A program made the translations under genes and the position numbers. Positions 61,601 through 63,430 of a stretch of 64,000 nucleotides of DNA are shown here, one piece after another. Source of the DNA: Sthenelais limicola (lineage: Eukaryota > Annelida > Polychaeta > Phyllodocida > Sigalionidae); NCBI GenBank assembly GCA_942159475.1, contig OW804097.1, positions 3,804,685 to 3,868,684 on the forward strand. Reading direction: 5' to 3'. Under the pieces are notes generated by a model. It was not told the origin of the DNA, did not search any database, and worked only from the letters and a program-made list of their open reading frames with translations. Numbering within the stretch: position 1 is the stretch's first letter; each line of letters opens with the position of its first letter.

Positions 61601-63430
61601 GCTATGGTGTTGTTCTGTTGCTAGGGTTACTGGGACATACAGACAGACACTGTTGAACTGGTGCCCAGGCTGTGCACCTGCAGGACACCGCTTATACAGG
61701 CGGGTCTTGCATCTCTGGGTAAGTTATAACCTCAAGATTTACTCATATTATGACTTATAGGACTGAATATGCTGCTGCTGTTATAGATTTATACATGAAT
61801 TTGAAGTCAGATCGGCTGAGAGGTAACATCTACTGGTGAACGATAATAAGTGAAGCCACAGGATCTCCCAAATGTAAACATGGATTTTTATGAAGTCCTG
61901 TAACAAAAACAATCAGACAAAATCCTCCAAAGATTTGGTCAAATGACGTTTTAGATGAGTATGGAAAGGGCAGAAGAGACGGTAGGAGTGTTCGACAACC
62001 TTGAGTTTTCGACCAAAGTTAAAACTAAATGTTTTTTTTGTTAATATTTCTAGTTTATATACAGATCTTTACTTACATATTCTTATTATGGCTTTTATTG
62101 ATACTTGTAAAATATGGGACTGAGTGCTTTATTCGGTTGAATAGCAGGTCACATCACTGGGTGTCTTTTCTTATCTTTGTTAATGTCCCAATTTATTTTT
62201 AATAATATTTTAAGCCTATGTGTATGTTATATTTATATGTGTGTCGATTGTTTACTTATTTACTGGTCGATCTTATGAACGGTGGTAGGGAGGGGGTCTG
62301 ACCCCTGGGCGGAGAGAGCTGATGCAATGTCTCTGGATGATGAAATCCCCCGGCGACATTGCATGTGAGCTACTCCGCCATTAACCTGGAGGCTGATGCA
62401 AGGGCCAGCGCATGCTCAACAGCCCTGGTGGCTGACGAAATGCCCACTGACCATTGCAGTACGCCCGGGAAAGATGATGAAATGCATCCCAGGTCTGGTG
62501 CAATACCTAGAATATATAAGGGCCCCCAGTCACTGTATAGGCAGACTTCTCCTGGAGAGCTGTACTACCGTATGCTGTATGATGATGAACTGACTGGAAG
62601 CCCTGCCACCTTGAACACTGACCATGCTATAACTTGCTATACATGAACACTGTTATATTGAAGCCTAATAAAAGAAGCCATTCTGTACTCCACGCCTTAC
62701 CTTATACCTACTGAAACTACAAGCCAAGCACTATATCCCTATTGAGACGTCTAACCAATCGAAGCTACCCCTATTTATAAGTATATCGCGAGAGATCCGA
62801 GTGATTAGAGTAACTCCGTAATCCATTAGTAGTAATCCCTAATTGTAGTGTCTACGCTCTACAGACACTAACATCTTACTGCAAACGTATTTATTTTCAC
62901 GCCCTAAATACTTTTCACTCTTTCGCGCAGATTAAATTTGTGCAGCAAGGAATACTCATACATTGTTTATGCAATAATTATACCTTTCGCACAGGATTTA
63001 ATTTCACGCACAAAGGTCTGTGTGCTAAAATAGATACTGCCCATAAAACATTAATACGTTTACAGTATCTTATCTTATCGCAAGCTGTTTTTTTTATAAA
63101 CACTAGCTGTCTTACTTTCTCTACTATGCTGTCTAACCTGTCTAATCTGCCCTGTAGTAGTATTAGTAGTAGCTTACTGTAGTGTCACACATATAAAGAT
63201 GCTTGGTTCTCTTACAGCCCCTCAGGTGGTGTGTGAGGTGGAGCGTCTAGTGATGTCACTGTTTGTGCTGAATCATGTGCTCTATGTGTGCTACTGTGCT
63301 CCTCCTGGTGATGCTGAGTCTGGCTCATCTAGAGACTCCACCACTGACCCCTACAGCCTGCTGTCACTCATGGAGCACCAGGCACTCCCTCGCTCCCTCT
63401 GTGAGGCACTGACGGACTCCTGCACCAGAG
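13489..63430 (+). CDS. PARP4: PARP4-like vault ADP-ribosyltransferase, 33 exons (3' end outside window)
   Basis: Spliced gene traced by GT-AG (one GC-AG) borders, with phase agreeing at all 32 junctions. It has about 3,354 codons without the final exon(s). Approximate residues: BRCT 1-110; linker to 213; PARP regulatory helices 213-441; catalytic ADP-ribosyltransferase 441-633; VIT region 633-806; vWA 893-1137; conserved post-vWA segment 1137-1267; Ser/Glu acidic stretch 1268-1315; 14-3-3 C-terminal half about 1320-1425; Gly/Arg, poly-Q and FG repeats to about 3180; MVP-interaction domain 3205 onward. Known of the family: PARP4 is the catalytic subunit of vault particles, transfers ADP-ribose, and binds the major vault protein by its C-terminus. 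Human PARP4 shows the same order of BRCT, PARP, VIT, vWA and MVP domains in 1,724 residues. The 14-3-3 segment and the size of the FG exon are unlike it. The gene is about 50 kb here, mostly repeat-filled introns. The call is secure. Individual exon borders are conceptual. Confidence 0.95.
13913..14141. mobile_element. MITE family A, intron 1
   Basis: TGGATCAGATTTTCAGAAAA at the left; the right end is shortened to TTGTACAATCTGACCCA. Confidence 0.88.
14216..14438 (+). CDS. PARP4: PARP4 exon 2: second half of BRCT domain and linker
   Basis: Acceptor GACAG, donor AAA|GTAATG, leaving phase 1. It encodes the BRCT end (DMLLVVEE, then [15 protein letters not shown], the strand-helix that closes the fold) and a Thr/Val/Asp linker with a small internal repeat ([15 protein letters not shown]). 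Confidence 0.85.
15152..15306 (+). CDS. PARP4: PARP4 exon 3: linker ending in the 54-bp array
   Basis: Two acceptor AGs six bases apart (15,151 and 15,157) both keep frame. It ends [10 protein letters not shown] at the first of thirty CAG|GTGAGT donors. Read-through past this donor meets TAG in the third codon, so only this first donor gives an open product without further splicing. The linker contains [18 protein letters not shown]. Confidence 0.8.
15307..16872 (+). repeat. 54-bp minisatellite copying the exon 3 donor (29 extra units)
   Basis: Exactly 29 x 54 bp. Each unit holds the last 42 bases or so of exon 3 plus CAG|GTGAGT and six intron bases. Units are nearly identical. A variant ending CACTAAACCGTGTCAG recurs 324 bp (six units) apart at about 15,560 and 15,884, a sign of multi-unit duplication. 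Long ORFs seen on both strands here are by-products of a period divisible by three. Confidence 0.98.
17508..17550 (+). repeat. isolated degenerate copy of the 54-bp unit
   Basis: A 'TCATAGCCAAAGCCTCCC' tract followed by a diverged TCTACATCAACGCCTAGTCAGG lies 640 bp beyond the array. It is an older or dispersed relic of the same exon end. Confidence 0.7.
17668..17990. mobile_element. MITE family C (CRE-bearing ends), intron 3
   Basis: Ends are inverted: ACATAGATTTCACTGACGTC on the left and the complement with GTGACGTCATGTGAAATCTATGT on the right. It shares the interior with the copy at 42.9 kb (same subfamily). No coding capacity. Both ends carry a TGACGTCA-type motif. Confidence 0.8.
18307..18405 (+). 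repeat. short tandem array (about 26 bp x 4), intron 3
   Basis: Four near-identical copies of a unit containing CATATGTACTGTTCTATTC. Confidence 0.9.
18489..18617 (+). CDS. PARP4: PARP4 exon 4: linker before the regulatory domain
   Basis: Acceptor CCCAG, donor AAG|GTGAAC, phase 0 to phase 0, 43 codons. Contains [14 protein letters not shown], an acidic EEGEEEGE run and [10 protein letters not shown]. It sits between the BRCT and the PARP regulatory domain. The pattern (strand-rich, ending in H/Q) could be a reduced WGR-like segment, but I cannot assign it. Confidence 0.8.
18630..18930 (+). repeat. 57-bp minisatellite next to the exon 4 donor (about 5 units)
   Basis: AT-rich units with ATTTGATACACTTTATATAT start about a dozen bases after the donor. 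This array is intronic only and does not copy the donor itself. Confidence 0.9.
19370..19530 (-). mobile_element. MITE family B fragment, intron 4
   Basis: Shares the 'ATCGGCTTGATCTCAACTTTT' type of interior, in reverse, with the complete copies at 4.4 and 60.75 kb. One end is missing. Confidence 0.55.
19559..19690 (+). pseudogene. partial duplicate of exon 5 (pseudo-exon)
   Basis: Acceptor CTGCAG and the first 37 codons or so repeat the true exon that follows 155 bp later ([20 protein letters not shown]). The copy lacks the middle segment and has no usable donor, so it is probably skipped. If its acceptor were used, the reading would run into intron. Confidence 0.75.
19714..19869 (+). CDS. 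PARP4: PARP4 exon 5: start of PARP regulatory domain
   Basis: Acceptor CTGCAG, donor CAG|GTCAGT, 52 codons, phase 0 both sides. Contains [20 protein letters not shown], typical of the entry into the helical regulatory domain, and ends DIGSTKYIQ. Confidence 0.85.
20060..20828 (+). mobile_element. two unidentified ORFs inside intron 5, possible retroelement ORF1
   Basis: An ORF from ATG 20,060 to 20,419 starts [20 protein letters not shown] (a Cys/His cluster) and is followed by a helical, Ser/Thr-rich segment. A second ORF (20,460-20,828) is Ser- and Asp-rich. Neither matches a family I recognise. Their position within an intron and the Cys/His start suggest a mobile-element structural protein. 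No terminal repeats or integrase motifs were seen. Confidence 0.35.
21260..22325 (+). repeat. 90-bp minisatellite copying the exon 6 acceptor
   Basis: Units of 90 bp (two of about 93) contain TGTACCTTTCAG and the first 48 bases or so of exon 6, giving 12 acceptors in total (TACATGC begins at 21,333, then every 90-93 bp to 22,326). Read through, each unit meets TAA in the coding frame after GGCCTG, so only the last acceptor leads into the full exon. Confidence 0.97.
22326..22460 (+). CDS. PARP4: PARP4 exon 6: PARP regulatory domain
   Basis: 45 codons, phase 0 to 0, donor [29 protein letters not shown] and [12 protein letters not shown] form amphipathic helices. The last of twelve copied acceptors is chosen because only it reads into the unique part of the exon. 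Confidence 0.85.
22811..23154. mobile_element. MITE family C (CRE-bearing ends), intron 6
   Basis: Left end ATACATAGTATTCACATGACGTCACC. Right end GACGTCAGTGAATACTAT is its inverted partner. The interior is the reverse of the copy at 12.17 kb. It ends only about 30 bases before the exon 7 acceptor. Confidence 0.8.
23183..23323 (+). CDS. PARP4: PARP4 exon 7: regulatory-domain helix with Gln/Glu/Lys run
   Basis: Acceptor TTTTACAG, donor CAG|GTAATT, 47 codons, phase 0. Starts [20 protein letters not shown], then a [15 protein letters not shown] run that looks like an insert in a loop of the helical domain. Confidence 0.85.
23738..23833 (+). CDS. PARP4: PARP4 exon 8: regulatory domain, PHK motif
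   Basis: Acceptor TTGCAG, donor CAG|GTAGGT, 32 codons. Contains [14 protein letters not shown]; the 'EFYT-PHK' pattern is characteristic of the PARP regulatory domain. Confidence 0.9.
24366..24520 (+). CDS. PARP4: PARP4 exon 9: regulatory-catalytic junction
   Basis: Acceptor GTGCAG, donor ACTGT|GTGAGT, leaving phase 2. [13 protein letters not shown], a Cys/His strand, then [12 protein letters not shown], which leads into the catalytic domain. The exon end is repeated downstream. Confidence 0.88.
24485..24720 (+). repeat. about 64-bp minisatellite copying the exon 9 donor (4 units)
   Basis: The exon end (ACATATGGTGGAGAACAC through GATACTGT|GTGAGT) and about 25 intron bases recur. The fourth unit is shortened to CACCTG|GGTGAGT. 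Read-through gives TGA straight after the first donor. Confidence 0.95.
25064..25192 (+). CDS. PARP4: PARP4 exon 10: catalytic domain with triad His
   Basis: Phase 2 in and 2 out (donor CCAG|GTCAGC). [16 protein letters not shown], then [18 protein letters not shown], where the His of HAT is the NAD-binding His of the H-Y-E triad. Confidence 0.92.
25231..25339. repeat. long near-perfect hairpin, intron 10
   Basis: Arms of about 46 bp (left includes AATAATTGACAATTTATTGG, right its complement CCAATAAATTGTCAATTATT) flank a loop of about 17 bases. A fold-back element without coding capacity, starting 38 bases after the exon 10 donor. Confidence 0.9.
26557..26850 (+). repeat. duplicated intron 10 end with decoy acceptor
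   Basis: About 160 bp (AGTCCCAAAGTGGTAGAAAA to TATATTGCAG|GGGTCT) occur twice. The first copy reproduces the exon 11 acceptor and about 14 exon bases (GGGTCTACTGATGCC) and then diverges to TAAACC, so it is a decoy. Confidence 0.85.
26851..26949 (+). CDS. PARP4: PARP4 exon 11: catalytic domain with triad Tyr
   Basis: Acceptor TATTGCAG, donor GCCGT|GTGAGT, phase 2 both sides. [20 protein letters not shown], then [13 protein letters not shown]: the Tyr of GLYFSDS is the second member of the H-Y-E triad. Confidence 0.93.
26955..27480 (+). repeat. 59-bp minisatellite just after the exon 11 donor (about 9 units)
   Basis: Units with TTACTTTACCTTCTGATAAC repeat every 59 bp, starting about six bases after the donor. 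The exon sequence itself is not copied. Confidence 0.95.
27490..28755. other. intron 11 segment with no recognised element
   Basis: Unique-looking sequence with scattered short ORFs and no family I can name. A 'TCTCTGTTCTCTTATGATGTG' tract at about 28,140 is a stray copy of part of the 59-bp unit. Confidence 0.5.
28759..29220 (-). mobile_element. minus-strand retrocopy 3' end with poly(A), intron 11
   Basis: A T-run of about 22 bases (poly-A on the minus strand) is followed by AGAAACGTTTATTAATCGAT, which on the minus strand reads AATAAACGTTTCT then poly-A, that is, a polyadenylation signal and tail. The body is not recognised. Confidence 0.5.
29278..29411 (+). mobile_element. LINE/SINE 3' tail, intron 11
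   Basis: Shares with the element ending at 45,230 the sequence around 'TAACTCCTGGATAAATAAA' followed by an A-rich tail. 3'-end remnant only. Confidence 0.6.
29572..29812. mobile_element. MITE family A, intron 11
   Basis: TGGGTCAGATTTTTAGAAAA at the left and the inverted TTTTCTGAAAATCTGACCCC at the right, interior as in the 12.6-kb copy. It ends ten bases before the exon 12 acceptor and supplies part of the intron end. Confidence 0.92.
29823..30006 (+). CDS. PARP4: PARP4 exon 12: catalytic domain
   Basis: Phase 2 in, 0 out (TTCCAG|GTCAGT). [19 protein letters not shown] and [16 protein letters not shown] match the PARP4-type catalytic fold, including the 'GYDSVHG'-like loop. Confidence 0.93.
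30534..30699 (+). CDS. PARP4: PARP4 exon 13: end of catalytic domain with triad Glu
   Basis: Acceptor CCCCAG, donor GCAG|GTAATT, phase 1 out. [20 protein letters not shown] carries the Glu of the H-Y-E triad and the last strand, followed by a Pro/Thr linker. Confidence 0.93.
30950..31408. mobile_element. fold-back element, intron 13
   Basis: Ends GGGGCCCGTTTCATAACTAG and TACTAGTTATGAAACGACCC are inverted. The interior is built from many short 'TAGCGATATATCGCTA' palindromes. No ORF. Confidence 0.8.
31658..31785 (+). CDS. PARP4: PARP4 exon 14: linker into VIT domain
   Basis: Phase 1 in, 0 out (CACAG|GTGGGT). [15 protein letters not shown] is the conserved first strand of the VIT domain in this family. 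Confidence 0.9.
32113..32185 (+). pseudogene. partial duplicate of exon 15 start (pseudo-exon)
   Basis: Acceptor ACCACAG and the first 17 codons or so of exon 15 occur 84 bp before the true exon, then run to a TAA. A decoy acceptor. Confidence 0.8.
32197..32421 (+). CDS. PARP4: PARP4 exon 15: VIT domain core
   Basis: 75 codons, phase 0. [40 protein letters not shown] and GHGAYLMEQ are near-diagnostic of the VIT domain of PARP4. Confidence 0.96.
32620..32731. mobile_element. short fold-back MITE, intron 15
   Basis: Inverted ends: CATAGTGGCCCGCTTATAAG and CTTATAAACGGGCCACTATG. About 110 bp, non-coding. Confidence 0.85.
32846..33010 (+). CDS. PARP4: PARP4 exon 16: VIT domain end
   Basis: 55 codons. 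[20 protein letters not shown] and [14 protein letters not shown] are conserved. It ends GAAPQ at the first of about 59 donors. The first repeat unit is 42 bp rather than 44, so the second donor (33,052) also keeps frame and would add 14 residues. Confidence 0.95.
33011..35562 (+). repeat. 44-bp minisatellite copying the exon 16 donor (about 58 units)
   Basis: 2,552 bp, which is 58 x 44. Each unit has GTGCTGCACCTCAG followed by GTATAT, GTAAAC or GTACAT, so each repeats the donor. Because 44 is not divisible by three, read-through changes frame every unit. CATAG variants create stops, while CATGG variants leave long ORFs that are artefacts. Confidence 0.98.
35717..35833 (+). CDS. PARP4: PARP4 exon 17: post-VIT segment
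   Basis: 39 codons, phase 0. [20 protein letters not shown] aligns with the strand after VIT in PARP4. Confidence 0.9.
35981..36124 (+). CDS. PARP4: PARP4 exon 18: pre-vWA segment
   Basis: 48 codons. [13 protein letters not shown] and [13 protein letters not shown] are strongly conserved in PARP4. Confidence 0.93.
36372..36558 (+). CDS. PARP4: PARP4 exon 19: start of vWA domain with MIDAS
   Basis: Encodes [16 protein letters not shown], where DTSCS fits the DxSxS metal site of vWA domains. It ends AACACAG|GCAAGT, a GC-AG intron with an otherwise perfect donor; this choice gives the phase (1) needed by exon 20. Confidence 0.92.
36596..36640 (-). mobile_element. LINE/SINE 3' end with AATTG-type tail, intron 19
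   Basis: TTCAATTCAATGCAATTC followed by AAAGCACTTTTTATTC is the start (in reverse) of the same 3' end seen at 9.38, 40.4 and 50.13 kb. Confidence 0.6.
37005..37078 (+). CDS. PARP4: PARP4 exon 20: vWA domain
   Basis: Phase 1 in, 0 out. [19 protein letters not shown] matches the strand-helix after the MIDAS loop. Confidence 0.9.
37189..37885 (+). repeat. 17-bp minisatellite in intron 20 (about 40 units)
   Basis: CATTCACTGCTGTACCG repeated with C/T and A/C variants. A 17-bp period visits all three frames and none has a stop, so three overlapping ORFs of the same 17-residue repeat appear. It starts about 110 bases after the donor and does not copy it. Confidence 0.97.
38041..38305. mobile_element. 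dispersed repeat family D, intron 20
   Basis: Shares 'GGTTAACTAATGAGTTGGTT' at one end and 'GTTGTTCTCAGAGCAATGAG' at the other with the copy at 49.73 kb. A reverse copy lies at 43.4 kb. Non-coding. Confidence 0.75.
38461..38654 (+). CDS. PARP4: PARP4 exon 21: vWA domain
   Basis: Weak acceptor (GGTAATAG) chosen because it gives phase 0 and the residues [12 protein letters not shown], which fit the vWA Thr-Asp loop (here TTE). Then [16 protein letters not shown] with the conserved SDGH. Donor GTCGG|GTAAGG, phase 2. Confidence 0.85.
39368..39644 (+). CDS. PARP4: PARP4 exon 22: vWA end and following sheet
   Basis: 92 codons. [18 protein letters not shown], then [17 protein letters not shown] match PARP4 after the vWA fold. 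Donor CAG|GTCAGT. Confidence 0.93.
40082..40162 (+). CDS. PARP4: PARP4 exon 23: post-vWA segment
   Basis: 27 codons: [20 protein letters not shown]. Phase 0, donor AAG|GTATGG. Confidence 0.9.
40400..40600 (-). mobile_element. LINE/SINE 3' end with AATTG-type tail, intron 23
   Basis: AATTCAATTCAATTCAAAT followed by TCCTTTATTGC is the reverse of the tail also present at 9.38 and 50.13 kb. Confidence 0.65.
40619..40699 (+). CDS. PARP4: PARP4 exon 24: post-vWA segment
   Basis: 27 codons: [19 protein letters not shown], matching the 'KLAARALIRDYEDG'-type motif of PARP4. Its last 28 bases and donor are repeated once at 40,779-40,810. Confidence 0.92.
40779..40810 (+). repeat. second copy of the exon 24 donor
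   Basis: AACCCTGACTCCACCATGAA|CAAGGTAAAA repeats the exon 24 end (one base differs) 105 bp downstream. Confidence 0.85.
41084..41179 (+). CDS. PARP4: PARP4 exon 25: [10 protein letters not shown] motif
   Basis: Starts VVKRRRKND (a basic cluster that could serve nuclear import), then [13 protein letters not shown], a strongly conserved PARP4 motif. The first donor is AAAAGG|GTCAGT. Since the array downstream stays open in the same frame, the true end may be any of fifteen donors. Two later copies ending AGGGATGAG or AGAGATGAG restore the 'RDE' that follows in vertebrate PARP4. Confidence 0.9.
41141..42058 (+). repeat. 60/66-bp minisatellite copying the exon 25 donor (15 copies)
   Basis: Units of 60 bp (three of 66 with an extra RDE/RDG pair of codons) each hold GTGTCTGAGTTCACCAG and GAGAAAAGG|GTCAGT. 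Both lengths are multiples of three and there is no stop in the exon 25 frame, so retained units would add 20-22 residue repeats ([13 protein letters not shown] plus VSFIHYI). Confidence 0.98.
42786..42917 (+). CDS. PARP4: PARP4 exon 26: [11 protein letters not shown] motif
   Basis: Acceptor ACTAAAG, donor CACACG|GTAGCT, 44 codons, phase 0. [19 protein letters not shown] matches the PARP4 segment after VEKRDE, then a Gln/Glu run. Confidence 0.9.
42921..43248. mobile_element. MITE family C (CRE-bearing ends), intron 26
   Basis: CTATACATAGATTTCACATG / ATGAAATCTATGTATAG inverted ends, TGACGTCA just inside. It begins about four bases after the exon 26 donor, so the donor's intronic flank is now element sequence. 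Confidence 0.85.
43370..43575. mobile_element. dispersed repeat family D, reverse copy, intron 26
   Basis: 'GTAGTCATGGCAACCAATG' and 'GCAACTCGTGCAATATTCAC' are the reverse of segments in the copies at 38.0 and 49.7 kb. Confidence 0.7.
43578..43785. mobile_element. fold-back MITE family E, intron 26
   Basis: A palindrome of about 205 bp: 'CCACACATGGCCGATTTTCC' at the left pairs with 'AATTGGCCATGTGTGGGC' at the right. Same family as 48,408-48,609. Confidence 0.9.
43955..44242 (+). CDS. PARP4: PARP4 exon 27: acidic/Ser stretch and start of 14-3-3 segment
   Basis: 96 codons, phase 0. First a Glu/Asp/Ser tract including eleven Ser in a row (mostly TCG) and seven Glu. Then from about codon 55 homology to 14-3-3 begins: [28 protein letters not shown] and THPLSLK, equivalent to the end of helix E, helix F and the 'QPTHPIRL' loop of 14-3-3. 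By this alignment the phospho-binding Arg and Tyr (127 and 128 in zeta) are Lys and Val. Confidence 0.88.
44282..44509. mobile_element. MITE family A, intron 27
   Basis: AGGTCAGATTTTCAGAAAAT and the inverted TTTTCTGAAAATCTGACCCT, 228 bp, 40 bases after the exon 27 donor. Confidence 0.92.
44640..45230 (+). mobile_element. LINE 3' fragment with poly(A), intron 27
   Basis: Reads [20 protein letters not shown] in one frame, the typical C-terminal end of a non-LTR retrotransposon reverse transcriptase ('WNSLP..IR.....FK'), followed by a 3' UTR and CTGGATAAATAAAGAATT plus an A-run. Confidence 0.75.
45703..45747 (+). repeat. CACT microsatellite, intron 27
   Basis: ACTCACTCACTCACTCC-type tetranucleotide run of about 45 bases. 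Confidence 0.95.
46600..47485 (+). pseudogene. HSP70 fragment: end of ATPase domain, substrate-binding domain, part of lid
   Basis: Intronless open frame: VKEFNKSI (end of the ATPase domain), then a foreign stretch with a threefold KVQSSTH-type repeat in place of the usual 'GAAVQAAIL' segment, then [78 protein letters not shown] and [20 protein letters not shown]. After this, [15 protein letters not shown] is repeated three times before a shortened lid. The ATPase core is missing and the end is cut by a MITE-A copy. Probably a decayed retrocopy in intron 27, although no stop interrupts about 290 codons. Confidence 0.85.
47486..47730. mobile_element. MITE family A at the end of the HSP70 fragment
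   Basis: TGGGTCAGATTGTCAGAAAA and TTTTCTGAAAATCTGACCCA ends. It supplies the last codons and the stop of the HSP70 frame. Confidence 0.92.
47770..47910. repeat. dispersed repeat F, intron 27
   Basis: 'CACTAAGTACTTTGACACC' and 'GATTTAAATTTGCGCAGCAAG' recur in diverged form at 62,880-62,950 and 63,535-63,560. Unclassified. Confidence 0.55.
48045..48350 (-). mobile_element. dispersed repeat family G, intron 27
   Basis: Shares, in reverse, the interior of the elements at 57.64 and 61.19 kb (GCACATGCAAGTCCCCTAT end, 'ATTTATAAAAGCTATGACAT' interior). Confidence 0.65.
48408..48609. mobile_element. fold-back MITE family E, intron 27
   Basis: GGGCTGGCGCACACATTGCC pairs with GGCAATGTGTGCGCCAGCCC. 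Long palindrome with a short loop around 48,505. Confidence 0.95.
48683..49075. mobile_element. fold-back element, intron 27
   Basis: GGGGCCTGTTTCA at the left and TATGAAACAACACCCTG at the right are inverted, as in the intron 13 element. Non-coding. Confidence 0.6.
49459..49540 (+). CDS. PARP4: PARP4 exon 28: 14-3-3 helices G-H
   Basis: Acceptor TTTTGCAG, donor GATG|GTGAGT, phase 0 to 1. [20 protein letters not shown] then IGKATFD, aligned with LGLALNFSVFYYEI...AK.AFD of 14-3-3. Confidence 0.88.
49727..50016. mobile_element. dispersed repeat family D, intron 28
   Basis: GGTTAACTAACGAGTTGGTT to GTTGTTCTCAGAGCAATGCG, as at 38.04 kb. Confidence 0.75.
50126..51350 (-). mobile_element. LINE 3' part (reverse-transcriptase C-terminus and 3' UTR), intron 28
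   Basis: A minus-strand frame (51,347 to 50,901) encodes [38 protein letters not shown] and [15 protein letters not shown], the usual thumb and C-terminal pattern of CR1/jockey-like reverse transcriptases. The 3' UTR runs to an AATTG-type tail at 50,126. 5'-truncated. Confidence 0.85.
51441..51528 (+). CDS. PARP4: PARP4 exon 29: 14-3-3 helix I
   Basis: Acceptor TGTTTCAG, donor CACTCT|GTAAGT, phase 1 to 2. [20 protein letters not shown] then QELRDNLTL, nearly the 14-3-3 signature. Confidence 0.92.
51520..51726 (+). repeat. about 34-bp minisatellite copying the exon 29 donor (5-6 units)
   Basis: CTCACTCTGTAAGTACTGTC and variants recur. Some units have GTATGT. Read-through meets TAA at once in the coding frame. 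Confidence 0.92.
51726..51910. mobile_element. MITE with 'GGCGTTTATT' modules, intron 29
   Basis: Begins TACCGTATTTCCCCGATAGA and contains several GGCGTTTATTT modules. I recall similar sequences in other marine animals. A related 16-base piece occurs in the next exon. Confidence 0.6.
51965..57316 (+). CDS. PARP4: PARP4 exon 30: 14-3-3 tail, Gly/Arg, poly-Q and FG-repeat region
   Basis: A single exon of 5,352 bases, phase 2 to 2 (acceptor TATATAG, donor CTCAAG|GTAAAG). It finishes 14-3-3 (LW, then the acidic [10 protein letters not shown] tail) and repeats [13 protein letters not shown] twice. Next come an acidic patch, a Gly/Arg tract (about 52,425-52,540), an R/E-rich segment and a Gln-rich tract ending in a Q run. 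About 20 units of [12 protein letters not shown] follow, then about 70 of [10 protein letters not shown] type and about 25 of [13 protein letters not shown] type: over 100 FG dipeptides, as in FG nucleoporins. The end ([20 protein letters not shown]) is unique. The minus and other plus-frame ORFs here are repeat artefacts. Confidence 0.92.
52849..53620 (+). repeat. 39-bp coding repeat ([13 protein letters not shown]), about 20 units
   Basis: In-frame 13-residue repeats, with TGG and GGG variants arranged in small groups. Period divisible by three. Confidence 0.97.
53795..55975 (+). repeat. coding FG repeats of [11 protein letters not shown] type, about 70 units
   Basis: Units of 27-36 bases (TTTGGTGCACCTTCCACTAC type), all in frame, with length changes only by whole codons. 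Confidence 0.95.
55976..56990 (+). repeat. 42-bp coding repeat ([14 protein letters not shown]), about 25 units
   Basis: Fourteen-residue units, three shortened by dropping APA. Recently amplified, as neighbouring units are almost identical in DNA. Confidence 0.97.
57357..57570 (-). mobile_element. MITE family B fragment, intron 30
   Basis: Reverse of the right half of the 60.75-kb copy, including ATTTTTAGCGACTTATGACT. Confidence 0.7.
57637..57940 (+). mobile_element. dispersed repeat family G, intron 30
   Basis: AATAGGGGATCGGCATGCGC and 'GTGCATGCTGGGATAGATTA' as in the 61.19-kb copy. The 48-bp array starts inside its end. Confidence 0.65.
57942..60535 (+). repeat. 44-48-bp minisatellite of acceptor-like units before exon 31 (about 55)
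   Basis: Each unit has a pyrimidine-rich stretch with CCCTCAGTCTCTTCTATC and TTTCTACCAG, so two potential AG acceptors per unit. The array ends about 20 bases before the real acceptor TTCCTTGTAG. The frame of exon 31 is open upstream through nearly the whole array (from about 58.1 kb). Confidence 0.97.
60558..60702 (+). CDS. PARP4: PARP4 exon 31: MVP-interaction domain, first part
   Basis: Phase 2 in, 0 out. An acidic start ([11 protein letters not shown]), then [15 protein letters not shown], which with the next exon matches the 'LLSLQTEDGFW' start of the MVP-binding domain of PARP4. Confidence 0.88.
60751..61148. mobile_element. MITE family B, complete copy, intron 31
   Basis: CAGGAAAATGAGTCATAAGT at the left pairs with ATGACTCATTTTCCTG at the right. 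Same interior as 4,408-4,810. Confidence 0.9.
61185..61520 (+). mobile_element. dispersed repeat family G, complete copy, intron 31
   Basis: AATAGGGGACTTGCATGTGC and the inverted ATGCAACTCCCCTATTA mark the ends. Non-coding. Confidence 0.75.
61625..61718 (+). CDS. PARP4: PARP4 exon 32: MVP-interaction domain
   Basis: Acceptor TTGCTAG, donor CTGG|GTAAGT, phase 1. [17 protein letters not shown] aligns with 'GFWKLTPELGLILNL' and [10 protein letters not shown] with the following helix. Confidence 0.87.
62280..62885 (+). mobile_element. possible solo LTR, intron 32
   Basis: A TATA-like GAATATATAAGGGCCC at about 62,508, a CAGTCACT start-like site just after it, and AATAAAAGAAGCC at about 62,667 are spaced as in a gypsy-type LTR. 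I found no clear terminal TG/CA pair with a target duplication, nor internal retroviral-like genes. Confidence 0.3.
63218..63430 (+). CDS. PARP4: PARP4 exon 33: MVP-interaction domain, last exon seen
   Basis: Acceptor CTTACAG, donor AGAG|GTCTGT, phase 1 out. [20 protein letters not shown] aligns with the 'CLLDLIATMLVLQFI' helix, and [20 protein letters not shown] with the 'SLMKMDDASISR' helix. At least one more exon (the 'ASEW' segment in vertebrates) must lie to the right. Confidence 0.87.
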